From NCBI RefSeq assembly GCF_010731655.1, contig NZ_AP022619.1, forward strand, positions 3,472,001 to 3,536,000: a DNA stretch of 64,000 nucleotides, written 5' to 3'. This DNA comes from Mycobacterium paraseoulense (lineage in GTDB: Bacteria; Actinomycetota; Actinomycetes; Mycobacteriales; Mycobacteriaceae). The translations under genes and the position numbers were made by a program. This document shows positions 26,995 to 35,372 of this stretch, in pieces. Every line of letters starts with the position of its first letter. Within the stretch, counting starts at the first letter, position 1. Below the pieces are notes generated by a model. That model searched no databases and was not told the DNA's origin. It saw only the letters and a program-made list of their open reading frames with translations.

Positions 26995-28026
26995 CTAGAT
27001 CAGCGTGGCGAGCTCCCTGATCTGCGCCTCGTTGCGCCCGTTGACCACCATCATGGTCACGCCGGCGGCCTCCCAGACCTTGACCTGCTCACGGACGTAG
27101 TTGATGTCACCGACGATCGCGGCGTCGTCGACGACCTCGTCGGGGATGATCGACGCCGCCTTGTCCTTCTGGTTGCTGCGGAACAGCTTGGTCACGTCGT
27201 CGACCACCTCGGCGTAGCCCATCCGGCGGTATACGTCGGCGTGGAAGTTGGTGTCCTCGGCGCCCATGCCGCCCATGTAGAGGGCCAGGTAGGGCTTCAT
27301 CGCCGCGAAGGCCGCGGCCCGGTCGTCGGTGATCACGATGTTGGCGGTCGCGCAGATCTCGAAGTCCTCGCGGGTGCGTCGCGCCCCGGGTCGCGCGAAC
27401 CCCTCGTCGAGCCATTCGTTGTAGGTGTCCGCCATCCGCGGCGTGTAGAAGATGGGCAGCCAGCCGTCGCAGATCTCGGCGGCCAGCGCCACGTTCTTCG
27501 GCCCCTCGGCGCCCAGCATGACCGGGATGTCGGCGCGCAGCGGGTGCGTGATCGGCTTGAGCGGCTTGCCCAGGCCCGTCGTCCCCTCCCCGGTCAGCGG
27601 CAGCGGGTAGTGCGGTCCGTCGCTGGTCACCGGCTTCTCCCGCGCCCACACCTGCCTCATGATGTCGACGTATTCGCGGGTGCGGGCCAGCGGCTTGGGG
27701 AACGGCCGCCCGTACCAGCCCTCCACCACCTGCGGCCCGGAGACGCCGAGCCCGAGGATGTGCCGGCCCCCGGAGAGGTGGTCGAGCGTGAGCGCGGCCA
27801 TCGCGGTCGCGGTCGGGGTGCGCGCGGACAGCTGGATCACCGAGGTGCCCAGCCGGAGCCGGCGCGTCGACGCGCCCAGCCACGCCAGCGGCGTGTACGC
27901 GTCCGAACCCCACGCCTCGGCGGTGAAGACCGCGTCGAACGCGGCGTCCTCGGCCGCAGCGACGAGCTCCGCGTGATTCTCCGGCGGCCGAGCGCCCCAA
28001 TACCCGAGCTGCAACCCCAGCTTCAT
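26995..28026 (-). CDS. F420-dependent LLM-class oxidoreductase (Rv3520c-like)
   Basis: A 343-residue luciferase-like monooxygenase-fold protein, about the size of Rv3520c (347 aa). It has the N-terminal LGLQLGYWG strand, RLRLGTSVIQLSARTP and GRHILGLGVSGPQVVEGWYG, which are typical of coenzyme F420-dependent reductases and dehydrogenases. The reaction in sterol metabolism is not established. It diverges from the DUF35-ltp4-ltp3 operon; the shared KstR operator is 41 nt upstream. No stand-alone terminator separates it from the gene at 26951. Confidence 0.87.
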   Translation of the reverse strand: MKLGLQLGYWGARPPENHAELVAAAEDAAFDAVFTAEAWGSDAYTPLAWLGASTRRLRLGTSVIQLSARTPTATAMAALTLDHLSGGRHILGLGVSGPQVVEGWYGRPFPKPLARTREYVDIMRQVWAREKPVTSDGPHYPLPLTGEGTTGLGKPLKPITHPLRADIPVMLGAEGPKNVALAAEICDGWLPIFYTPRMADTYNEWLDEGFARPGARRTREDFEICATANIVITDDRAAAFAAMKPYLALYMGGMGAEDTNFHADVYRRMGYAEVVDDVTKLFRSNQKDKAASIIPDEVVDDAAIVGDINYVREQVKVWEAAGVTMMVVNGRNEAQIRELATLI

Positions 28027-28067
28027 GTCACTGACCCTTCCGGCCGACCCGATGTTGAAACCGTTCT

Positions 28068-28081
28068 TAGAACCTGTTCTA
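28068..28081. promoter_or_regulatory. KstR-type operator between Rv3520c-like and Rv3521-like genes
   Basis: TAGAACCTGTTCTA matches the KstR consensus at all fixed positions. It is 9 nt from the GTG of the plus-strand gene and 41 nt from the minus-strand ATG, so one site can serve both directions. Confidence 0.9.
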
Positions 28082-28090
28082 CTCGATGGC

Positions 28091-29086
28091 GTGACAGCCA
28101 GCTCGAGCAGCCCGACCTTGACGGATCACCCTGAGCCACCGCTCTCCGCGCCACTGACGTTGTCTTTCGACTACACCCGTTCGGTCGGCCCCACGCTAAG
28201 CAAGTTCTTCACCGCACTGCGTGAGCGCCACATCCTGGGGGTGCGCGGATCCGATGGCCGAGTTCACGTTCCGCCGGCGGAATATGACCCGGTTACCTAC
28301 GAGCCGCTGGGCGAGATGGTACCGGTGTCCAGCGTCGGCACCGTCGTTTCCTGGACGTGGCAACCGGAGCCGCTGGAGGGCCAGCCGCTGGACCGCCCGT
28401 TCGCCTGGGCGCTGATCAAGCTCGACGGCGCGGACACCGCGATGATCCATGCGGTGGACGCCGGCGAACCCAAGGCCATCAAGACCGGGTCCCGGGTGCA
28501 CGTGCACTGGGCCGACGAGCCGGTCGGCGCCATCACCGACATCGCCTACTTCGCGCTCGGCGAGGACGCCGAACCGGTGTCCGAGCAGGCCGCGGGCGAA
28601 CAAGACCCGGTGACCATGATCGTCACGCCGATCTCGCTGACGATTCAGCACACCGCCTCCCACGAGGAAAGCGCCTACCTGCGCGCCATCGCGCAGGGCA
28701 AACTGCTCGGGGCTCGCACCGGCAAGAACGGCAAGGTCTACTTCCCGCCGCACGGCGCGGACCCGGCCACCGGCCAGCCGACCACCGAGTTCGTCGAGTT
28801 GCCGGACAAGGGCACCGTGACGACGTTCGCGATCATCAACATCCCCTTCCAAGGGCAGCGCATCAAGCCGCCGTACGTCGCGGCCTACGTGCTGCTCGAC
28901 GGGGCCGACATCCCCTTCCTGCATCTGGTCGCCGACGTCGACGCGCACGAGGTGCGGATGGGCATGCGCGTCGAGGCGGTATGGAAACCCCGCGAGGAGT
29001 GGGGCTTTGGCATCGACAACATCGAGTACTTCCGGCCGACGGGAGAACCCGACGCCGACTACGACACCTACAAGCATCACCTGTAA
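28091..29086 (+). CDS. tandem DUF35 OB-fold protein, probable Ltp3/Ltp4 partner (Rv3521-like)
   Basis: A 331-residue protein with two copies of a DUF35-like OB-fold module, about 25-160 (SDGRVHVPPAEYDP) and 175-325 (KNGKVYFPPHGADP). DUF35 proteins often carry an N-terminal zinc ribbon, but this one has no Cys at all, so the metal site is lost. DUF35 modules bind thiolase-like lipid-transfer proteins, as in ChsH2-Ltp2. Being the first gene before ltp4 and ltp3, it likely scaffolds or feeds them (inference). I start at the GTG at 28091; an ATG at 28025 would cross the operator. Confidence 0.85.
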   Translation: MTASSSSPTLTDHPEPPLSAPLTLSFDYTRSVGPTLSKFFTALRERHILGVRGSDGRVHVPPAEYDPVTYEPLGEMVPVSSVGTVVSWTWQPEPLEGQPLDRPFAWALIKLDGADTAMIHAVDAGEPKAIKTGSRVHVHWADEPVGAITDIAYFALGEDAEPVSEQAAGEQDPVTMIVTPISLTIQHTASHEESAYLRAIAQGKLLGARTGKNGKVYFPPHGADPATGQPTTEFVELPDKGTVTTFAIINIPFQGQRIKPPYVAAYVLLDGADIPFLHLVADVDAHEVRMGMRVEAVWKPREEWGFGIDNIEYFRPTGEPDADYDTYKHHL

Positions 29087-29101
29087 AGGGCCTACCTGTA
29101 A

Positions 29102-30166
29102 ATGAGCGCTCGCAACGTTGCGGTGGTCGGCTTTGCCCACGCGCCGCATGTCCGCCGCACCGACGGCACCACCAACGGCGTCGAGATGTTGATGCCGTGC
29201 TTCGCACAGCTCTATGAGGATCTCGGCATCACCAAAGCCGACATCGGCTTCTGGTGTTCGGGGTCATCCGATTACCTTGCCGGACGGGCTTTTTCGTTCA
29301 TCTCGGCGATCGACTCGATCGGCGCCGTCCCGCCGATCAACGAATCGCATGTCGAGATGGACGCGGCGTGGGCCCTCTACGAGGCCTACATCAAGCTGCT
29401 GACCGGCGAGGTCGACACCGCCCTGGTGTACGGCTTCGGCAAGTCCTCGGCGGGGATCCTGCGCCAGATCCTGTCGCGGCAGACCGACCCGTACACCGTG
29501 GCCCCGCTGTGGCCGGACTCGGTGTCCATGGCGGGGCTGCAGGCCCGCATGGGGCTCGACTCCGGGAAGTGGACCGAAGAGCAGATGGCGCGCGTCGCGT
29601 TTGACTCCTTCGCGAATGCCCGCCGGGTGGACTCCGTGGAGCCTGCGATCAGCATCGAGGAATTGCTCGACAGGCCGTTCTTCGCCGAGCCGCTGCGGCG
29701 CCACGACATCGCGCCGATCACCGACGGCGCCGCCGCCATTGTGCTCGCGGCGGGTGAGCGGGCACGCGAGCTGCGCGAAAACCCCGCCTGGATCACAGGA
29801 ATCGAGCACCGCATCGAAACCCCGTCGCTGGGTGCGCGTGACCTCACCGACTCCGCTTCGACGAAGGCGGCGGCCCAGGCGGCCACCGGTGGCAGGACCG
29901 ACAAGCTGGACGTGGCCGAGATCTGCGCGCCGTTCACCCACCAGCACCTGATCATCGCGGACGCCATCCGGATACCGGGGCCGACGAAAGTCAATCCGTC
30001 GGGCGGCGCGCTGGCCGCCAACCCCATGTTCGTCGCGGGCCTCGAGCGCATCGGCTTTGCGGCGCAACATATCTGGGACGGGTCGGCCGAGCGGGTGCTC
30101 GCACACGCCACCAGCGGACCCGCGTTGCAACAGAACCTGGTCGCGGTCATGGAAGGAAAGAACTGA
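29102..30166 (+). CDS. ltp4: thiolase-like lipid-transfer protein Ltp4
   Basis: A 354-residue thiolase-superfamily protein of the SCP-x/Ltp type (Rv3522). Recognisable parts are the N-terminal AVVGFAHAP, DGAAAIVLA and the C-terminal VNPSGGALAANPMFVAGLERI. The classical thiolase Cys nucleophile motif is absent, so it is more likely an aldolase or carrier than a true thiolase. The actual substrate is not known. The ATG follows the DUF35 gene by 15 nt and its stop overlaps the ltp3 start (TGATG). Confidence 0.9.
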   Translation: MSARNVAVVGFAHAPHVRRTDGTTNGVEMLMPCFAQLYEDLGITKADIGFWCSGSSDYLAGRAFSFISAIDSIGAVPPINESHVEMDAAWALYEAYIKLLTGEVDTALVYGFGKSSAGILRQILSRQTDPYTVAPLWPDSVSMAGLQARMGLDSGKWTEEQMARVAFDSFANARRVDSVEPAISIEELLDRPFFAEPLRRHDIAPITDGAAAIVLAAGERARELRENPAWITGIEHRIETPSLGARDLTDSASTKAAAQAATGGRTDKLDVAEICAPFTHQHLIIADAIRIPGPTKVNPSGGALAANPMFVAGLERIGFAAQHIWDGSAERVLAHATSGPALQQNLVAVMEGKN

Positions 30167-31365
30167 TGGCCGGTGCAGGGCCCAACCTCGCCGCGGTACT
30201 TGGTACCGGACAAACGAAATACGTCGCGAAGCGGCAAGACGTCTCGATGAACGGCCTGGTGCGCGAGGCGATCGACCGCGCGCTGGCCGACTCCGGCTGC
30301 ACCTTCGACGACATCGACGCCGTCGTCGTCGGCAAGGCGCCCGACTTCTTCGAGGGCGTCATGATGCCGGAGCTGTTCATGGCGGACGCCGTGGGAGCCA
30401 CCGGCAAACCGCTGATCCGGGTGCACACCGCGGGTTCGGTCGGCGGGTCCACCGGCGTGGTGGCCGCCAGCCTGGTGCAGTCCGGCAAGTACCGGCGCGT
30501 GCTGGCGATGGCCTGGGAGAAGCAGTCGGAGTCAAACGCCATGTGGGCGTTGTCGATTCCGATTCCCTTCATCAAGCCGGTGGGAGCGGGCGCGGGCGGG
30601 TATTTCGCGCCCCACGTGCGGTCCTACATCCGCCGGTCGGGCGCACCGCTGAATATCGGTGCCATGGTCGCGGTCAAGGACCGGCTCAACGGGGCCCGCA
30701 ACCCGCTGGCCCATCTGCACCAGCCCGACATCACCCTGGAAAAGGTGATGGAGTCCCCGATGCTGTGGGACCCGATCCGCTACGACGAGACCTGCCCGTC
30801 GTCCGACGGCGCCGCCGCCGTGGTGATCGGCGACGAGGAAAGCGCCGAAGCCCGGCTGGCGCAGGGAAATCCGGTCGCCTGGATCCACGCGACCGCGCTG
30901 CGCACCGAGCCGCTGCAGTTCTCCGGCCGCGACCAGGTCAGCCCGCAGGCGGGGCGTGACGCGGCCGCCGCGCTGTGGAAGGCGGCCGGCATCACGAGCC
31001 CGATCGACGAGATCGACGCCGCCGAGATCTACGTGCCCTTCTCGTGGTTCGAGCCGATGTGGTTGGAAAACCTTGGGTTTGCGCCCGAGGGCGAAGGCTG
31101 GAAGCTTACCGAAGCCGGCGAGACGGCGATCGGCGGGCGGTTGCCGGTCAATCCGTCGGGCGGTGTGCTGTCGTCGAACCCGATCGGCGCCTCCGGCCTG
31201 ATCCGGTTCGCCGAGGCGGCGATTCAGGTGATGGGCAAGGGCGGGGACCACCAGGTTCAGGGCGCGCGCAAAGCCTTGGGGCACGCCTACGGTGGCGGCT
31301 CGCAGTACTACTCCATGTGGGTGGTCGGGGCGGACAAGCCCACGCCGGAAAAAGTCGGCGCGTGA
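30166..31365 (+). CDS. ltp3: thiolase-like lipid-transfer protein Ltp3
   Basis: A 399-residue thiolase-superfamily (Ltp/SCP-x) protein, about the length of Rv3523. It shows GTGQTKYVAKR at the N-terminus, a central DGAAAVVIGD segment and the C-terminal VNPSGGVLSSNPIGASGLIRFAEA...LGHAYGGGSQYYS. It is adjacent to ltp4 with a one-base overlap, and the two may form a heteromer with the DUF35 protein, parallel to ChsH2-Ltp2 (inference). It ends in a GTGA overlap with the isomerase-like gene. Confidence 0.9.
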   Translation: MAGAGPNLAAVLGTGQTKYVAKRQDVSMNGLVREAIDRALADSGCTFDDIDAVVVGKAPDFFEGVMMPELFMADAVGATGKPLIRVHTAGSVGGSTGVVAASLVQSGKYRRVLAMAWEKQSESNAMWALSIPIPFIKPVGAGAGGYFAPHVRSYIRRSGAPLNIGAMVAVKDRLNGARNPLAHLHQPDITLEKVMESPMLWDPIRYDETCPSSDGAAAVVIGDEESAEARLAQGNPVAWIHATALRTEPLQFSGRDQVSPQAGRDAAAALWKAAGITSPIDEIDAAEIYVPFSWFEPMWLENLGFAPEGEGWKLTEAGETAIGGRLPVNPSGGVLSSNPIGASGLIRFAEAAIQVMGKGGDHQVQGARKALGHAYGGGSQYYSMWVVGADKPTPEKVGA

Positions 31366-31769
31366 GCGAGCACCCCGCGCACGAGGCCGGCCGGCGCTCG
31401 CGCGAGGCGGTCATCGCCAGGGACAAGGAAGCGTGGCTGGCGGTGTTCGCCGACGACGCGATCGTGGAGGACCCGATCGGGCCGTCGGCCTTCGACCCGG
31501 AGGGCAGGGGCCACCGGGGCCGCGACGCCATCTCGGCGTTCTGGGACAAGGCGATCGCCCCCACCGCCAAGATCGAGTTCGTCTTCCGCGACACCTACCA
31601 GTGCGGCAACGAGGAAGCCAACGTCGGGCACATCCTCATCACCCATGGCGACTACCAGGTGACCGCGGAGGGCGTCTTCACGTACAAGGCCAACGACGAG
31701 GGCAAGCTCACCGCCCTACGCGCGTACTGGGAGATGGACCGCGCGGCCGCCTCGGCCCGGAAGGTCTAG
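31362..31769 (+). CDS. ketosteroid-isomerase-like (NTF2/SnoaL fold) protein
   Basis: A 135-residue NTF2-fold protein. The segment FADDAIVEDPIG (Asp37) closely resembles the catalytic-Asp region of bacterial delta5-3-ketosteroid isomerase (YADDATVEDPFG), and the C-terminal LTALRAYWE matches QTMQAYWS. By my alignment the oxyanion-hole Tyr is replaced by Ser13 and the second Asp by a Glu near 103, so activity may differ. The GTG start overlaps the ltp3 stop, making it the fourth gene of a KstR-controlled operon. A steroid isomerase or steroid-CoA binding role is the best guess. It converges on the carbonic-anhydrase-like gene with a 4-nt overlap. Confidence 0.75.
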   Translation: MSEHPAHEAGRRSREAVIARDKEAWLAVFADDAIVEDPIGPSAFDPEGRGHRGRDAISAFWDKAIAPTAKIEFVFRDTYQCGNEEANVGHILITHGDYQVTAEGVFTYKANDEGKLTALRAYWEMDRAAASARKV

Positions 31770-32290
31770 AGCGGCTCGAGCCCGGCCAGGTGCCGCTGCG
31801 CCAGTTCGCGGTAGGCCTGGGGGTTCACCTTGACCCACATCTCCGCGCCCGTTCCCGCCACCGGACCCTTGATCTGCGCCGGCGCGCCGACCGCCAGCAT
31901 CCCGGCCGGAATCTGGGTGCCGGCCGTCACCAGCGAGTGGGCCGCGATCAGGCTGCCCGCGCCGATCACCGCGCCGTCGAGGACGGTGGCGTGGTTGGCG
32001 ATCAGGGCCTCGGACCCGACGTGCGCCCCGTGGATGCAGCACATGTGCGCCACGGTGGCGCCTGGGCCGATGTCGACCGGGATGCCGGGCGGGGCGTGCA
32101 GCACGGACCCGTCCTGAACGTTGGCGCCCTCCCGCACCACGATGGGCCCGTAATCGCCGCGCAGCACGGTGTTGAACCACACCGATGCGCCGGCCTCGAC
32201 GACGACGTCGCCGATCAGGGTGGCGGTCGGGGCGATGAATGCGGTCGGATCGACCCGCGGCGCACGACCCTCGAAAGCGAACAGCGGCAT
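31766..32290 (-). CDS. gamma-carbonic-anhydrase-like hexapeptide-repeat protein (Rv3525c-like)
   Basis: A 174-residue left-handed beta-helix protein with hexapeptide repeats through most of its length. Three histidines, His65 (GSVLH), His82 and His87 (VAHMCCIHG), match the zinc ligands of gamma-class carbonic anhydrases, so a metal site is plausible. M. tuberculosis Rv3525c is the positional counterpart and is annotated as a possible siderophore-binding or carbonic-anhydrase-like protein. It diverges from kshA. The operator at 32373 lies 82 nt from its ATG. Confidence 0.85.
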   Translation of the reverse strand: MPLFAFEGRAPRVDPTAFIAPTATLIGDVVVEAGASVWFNTVLRGDYGPIVVREGANVQDGSVLHAPPGIPVDIGPGATVAHMCCIHGAHVGSEALIANHATVLDGAVIGAGSLIAAHSLVTAGTQIPAGMLAVGAPAQIKGPVAGTGAEMWVKVNPQAYRELAQRHLAGLEPL

Positions 32291-32372
32291 CGTCTAGATA
32301 TACCCCGAGCGCGCATGCGCCGCGGGTATCCGCAGCCAGACGCGCCGTCATTGCGCAGCCCCGCCGCAAAAC

Positions 32373-32386
32373 TGTAACGTGTTCTA
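32373..32386. promoter_or_regulatory. KstR-type operator upstream of kshA
   Basis: TGTAACGTGTTCTA matches all fixed positions of the KstR consensus. It lies 30 nt before the kshA GTG and 82 nt before the divergent hexapeptide-repeat gene. Confidence 0.9.
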
Positions 32387-32416
32387 GTTAGAGGGCCAGT
32401 GAGTTGGAGGTGACAG

Positions 32417-33574
32417 GTGAGTACCGACACCAAGGCGGTCGGCATCCGGGAGATCGATCCCGGCGCATTGCCGACGAGGTACGCCCGGGGCTGGCATTGC
32501 CTGGGCGTCGCGAAGGACTTCCAGGACGGTAAGCCGCACCCGATCGAGGCGTTCGGCACCAAGCTCGTGGTCTTCGCCGACTCGCACGGGGACCTGAAGG
32601 TGCTGGACGGCTACTGCCGGCACATGGGTGGCGACCTGTCGGAGGGCACCATCAAGGGCGACGAGGTGGCCTGCCCGTTCCACGACTGGCGCTGGGGCGG
32701 CGATGGCCGCTGCAAACTGGTGCCGTACGCCAAGCGCACGCCCAAGACGGCGCGTACCCGCTCGTGGACGACCGACGTGCGCGGCGGCCTGCTGTTCGTC
32801 TGGCACGACCACGAACAGAATCCGCCGGACCCGGCGGTCCGGATTCCCGACATCCCGGAAGCCGCCAGCGACGAGTGGACCGAATGGCGGTGGAACCGCA
32901 TCCTCATCGAGGGCTCGAACTGCCGCGACATCATCGACAACGTCACCGACATGGCGCACTTCTTCTACATCCATTTCGGGTTGCCGACGTACTTCAAGAA
33001 CGTTTTCGAGGGCCACATCGCGTCGCAGTACCTGCACAACGTGGGCCGCCCGGACGTCAACGACCTGGGCACCTCCTACGGCGAGGCGCACCTTGACTCC
33101 GAGGCATCCTACTTCGGGCCGTCGTTCATGATCAACTGGCTGCACAACAGCTACGGCGGCTACAAGGCCGAGTCGATCCTGATCAACTGCCACTACCCGG
33201 TGACCCAGAACTCGTTCATGCTGCAGTGGGGAGTCATCGTCGAAAAGCCCAAGGGCATGGACGAAAAGATGACCGACAAGCTGTCGCGGGTGTTCACCGA
33301 AGGCGTCAGCAAGGGTTTCCTGCAGGATGTCGAAATCTGGAAGCACAAGACCCGCATCGATAACCCGCTGCTGGTCGAGGAGGACGGCGCCGTCTATCAG
33401 CTTCGCCGCTGGTATCAGCAGTTCTATGTCGACGTCGCCGATATCCAGCCGGAGATGGTGGAACGCTTCGAGATCGAGGTCGACACCACCCGCGCCAACG
33501 AGTACTGGAACGCCGAGGTCGAAGAGAACCTCAAGGCCAAAGAGACTGAAGACGTTCCCGCGGAACAACACTGA
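32417..33574 (+). CDS. kshA: 3-ketosteroid 9-alpha-hydroxylase oxygenase, KshA
   Basis: Rieske non-heme iron oxygenase that hydroxylates C9 of 3-ketosteroids; with KstD it causes spontaneous ring B opening. The 385-residue protein has Rieske ligands Cys67-His69 (CRHMGGDL) and Cys86-His89 (CPFHDW). The mononuclear iron ligands His181, His186 and Asp304 (with bridging Asp178) occupy the same numbers I recall for the M. tuberculosis enzyme. The GTG start follows GGAGGTGACAG. The reductase KshB is not encoded in this window and must be elsewhere. The gene pairs with a small downstream companion. Confidence 0.97.
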   Translation: MSTDTKAVGIREIDPGALPTRYARGWHCLGVAKDFQDGKPHPIEAFGTKLVVFADSHGDLKVLDGYCRHMGGDLSEGTIKGDEVACPFHDWRWGGDGRCKLVPYAKRTPKTARTRSWTTDVRGGLLFVWHDHEQNPPDPAVRIPDIPEAASDEWTEWRWNRILIEGSNCRDIIDNVTDMAHFFYIHFGLPTYFKNVFEGHIASQYLHNVGRPDVNDLGTSYGEAHLDSEASYFGPSFMINWLHNSYGGYKAESILINCHYPVTQNSFMLQWGVIVEKPKGMDEKMTDKLSRVFTEGVSKGFLQDVEIWKHKTRIDNPLLVEEDGAVYQLRRWYQQFYVDVADIQPEMVERFEIEVDTTRANEYWNAEVEENLKAKETEDVPAEQH

Positions 33575-33579
33575 CAGCC

Positions 33580-34041
33580 ATGCCCGACGATCAGCCGGCA
33601 GTTCCTGACGTCGATCGGCTCGCCCGGTCGATGTTGTTGCTGCACGGCGACCATCACGACCACGACGAGCGGCCAGCTGGCTCCGACCGCGTCGGCGGCG
33701 GATCTTGGTCGAAGTCAAGGGATTTCAGCGGCGATCCGCAACGCGCCGCCGCCGTCGCCGACGCCAGCCGCGCCGACCGTGAGCGCTACCTCAGCTCGGG
33801 GCTGCTGCCGGTGGACTGCCGGTTCTGCCATGTCACGGTCACCGTCCGACGACTCGGCCCGGGCCACACCGCGGTGCAGTGGAACACCGAAGCGTGGCAG
33901 CGCTGCGCGCACTTCACCGAGGTGCGCAATTCCGGCGGTGACACCGCACGCACCCGGTCGTGCCCCAAATTGAGCGACAGCATCGAGCACGCGGTCGCGG
34001 AAGGCTACCTGGGCGAGCCCGACGATCCGGACGCCGGCTAA
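33580..34041 (+). CDS. conserved small Cys/His-containing protein downstream of kshA (Rv3527-like)
   Basis: A 153-residue protein of unknown function starting 5 nt after kshA, so very likely cotranscribed. It has a His/Asp-rich patch (LLLHGDHHDHDE) near residues 20-30 and a CRFCHVTVTVRR motif followed by two more Cys residues (WQRCAHF, RSCPKL) that could bind metal. Position and size match Rv3527 (149 aa). A role supporting the Rieske enzyme is possible but not shown. Confidence 0.8.
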   Translation: MPDDQPAVPDVDRLARSMLLLHGDHHDHDERPAGSDRVGGGSWSKSRDFSGDPQRAAAVADASRADRERYLSSGLLPVDCRFCHVTVTVRRLGPGHTAVQWNTEAWQRCAHFTEVRNSGGDTARTRSCPKLSDSIEHAVAEGYLGEPDDPDAG

Positions 34042-34042
34042 T

Positions 34043-34126
34043 TCACTGTCCTTGCTGCAGTTTGGTTATCGCCTCGAACGCCTCGAGGAATATCGCCGCG
34101 ATGTCGCCGTCCCGGGCGCTGGCCAT
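34043..34126 (-). pseudogene. possible gene remnant in the Rv3527-Rv3529c gap
   Basis: The 185-bp gap 34042-34226 contains a short minus-strand reading frame with plausible protein character, MASARDGDIAAIFLEAFE... ending at TGA 34045-34043. It has no ribosome-binding sequence. The frame continues upstream without a start into Arg/Pro-rich, non-protein-like translation. H37Rv has an unassigned gene (Rv3528c) at this place, so this could be the C-terminal relic of such a gene. Weak evidence. Confidence 0.2.
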
Positions 34127-34226
34127 CGGAATGCGGCATCGGCGGAGCTTGCCTCGGCGCGCGGGCGGGCCGGGGCGATCGGGCCTCCGGACGGCGTGTG
34201 GTTGGGCCGGCGGCGGATCGACTGAC

Positions 34227-35372
34227 CTACAGCCCGGCGAAACGCTCCTTGACGGTTTCCACCGTCAGCCCGTAATCGGCCAGCGAATAGCGGTGTTTCG
34301 GCGCGCGTTCGCCGGACTGGCTGTCGGCGTGCGTCTTTTCCATCGCCGCCCTCGCCTCATCCGACAGCGTCAACCCGAAGTGCCGGTAGATGTCGGCCAC
34401 CGTGCCGATCGGGTCGGCGATCAGTTCCGTGTAGTCGACGTCATAGAACTGCGACGGCGAGTACTTCGCGCGCGCGGTGTTGAAACGCTCCAGCCCTCGC
34501 GACCAGGTATCCATTGCGTCGGCACCGATCTGGGCCCCGTCGAAATTCGTCGACCATCCCTCGGCGGTGTGCTGGGCCAGCGAGCACATCGAAGCCATGA
34601 TCGTCTCGACCGGCCGATGCGTCTGAATCACCAGCGCGTCTGGGTAGGTCGTCATCAGGGCGTCCAGGGCGAACAGGTGGCTGGGATTCTTGAGCACCCA
34701 ACGCTTCTCGGTATCGTTGAGCCCGATCAGCTGGAGGTTCTTGCGGTGCCGCCGGTAGGACGGTGTCCAGTCCTGTTCGGACAGCCACCGCGCGTAAGTG
34801 GGGACGTGCGCCAACGTCTCGTAGGACACCGAATGCAGCGATTGCCGGAGCAGCTGCCAGCATTCCTCGAGTTCGTACGCCGCCATGAAATGCAGGCCGG
34901 TGTAGCCGGGATTCTCCTGGTGGTGCCGGGTGAATTGGGCGTCGAGTTGTTGATAGAGCGGATGCGACTCCCAGGTTTCGCGCGGTGGTCGTGGCTGCGG
35001 GAACTCGGCCAGCCACATGTGCAGGCCCTGATGCGCGGGGTCTGCTCCCAGCAGCCGGTGCAGCGCGGTGGTGCCGGTGCGTACCAGGCCGGTGACGAAG
35101 ATCGGGCGTTCGATCACGACGTCGGCGTGCTGAGGGTACTGCTTCCACGACGCCTCGGACAACAGCCGGGCCACCAGCGCGCCGCGCAGGAAGAACCGAT
35201 TCATCTTGCTGCCCAACACCGTAAGGCCGGCTTCGCGGCGGTAGGAGTCCAGCAGCACCTCCAGCGCTTCGAGATAGTTGTCGTCGTTGGTGCCGAAGTC
35301 GTCGAGCCCGGTCAGCTTGGTGGCCGACGCGTGCAGCTCTTCGACGGTGCCGATATCGGTGCGATCGGACAT
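34227..35372 (-). CDS. PAPS-dependent sulfotransferase-like protein (Rv3529c-like)
   Basis: A 381-residue sulfotransferase-family protein with the 5-prime phosphosulfate loop TGLVRTGTTALHRLL and the 3-prime phosphate motif QTHRPVETIMASM. A steroid or phenolic acceptor is possible but unproven. It is the third gene of a KstR-controlled operon (DUF1214-SDR-sulfotransferase), with a one-base overlap (TAATG) to the SDR. Length and order match Rv3529c. Confidence 0.87.
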   Translation of the reverse strand: MSDRTDIGTVEELHASATKLTGLDDFGTNDDNYLEALEVLLDSYRREAGLTVLGSKMNRFFLRGALVARLLSEASWKQYPQHADVVIERPIFVTGLVRTGTTALHRLLGADPAHQGLHMWLAEFPQPRPPRETWESHPLYQQLDAQFTRHHQENPGYTGLHFMAAYELEECWQLLRQSLHSVSYETLAHVPTYARWLSEQDWTPSYRRHRKNLQLIGLNDTEKRWVLKNPSHLFALDALMTTYPDALVIQTHRPVETIMASMCSLAQHTAEGWSTNFDGAQIGADAMDTWSRGLERFNTARAKYSPSQFYDVDYTELIADPIGTVADIYRHFGLTLSDEARAAMEKTHADSQSGERAPKHRYSLADYGLTVETVKERFAGL

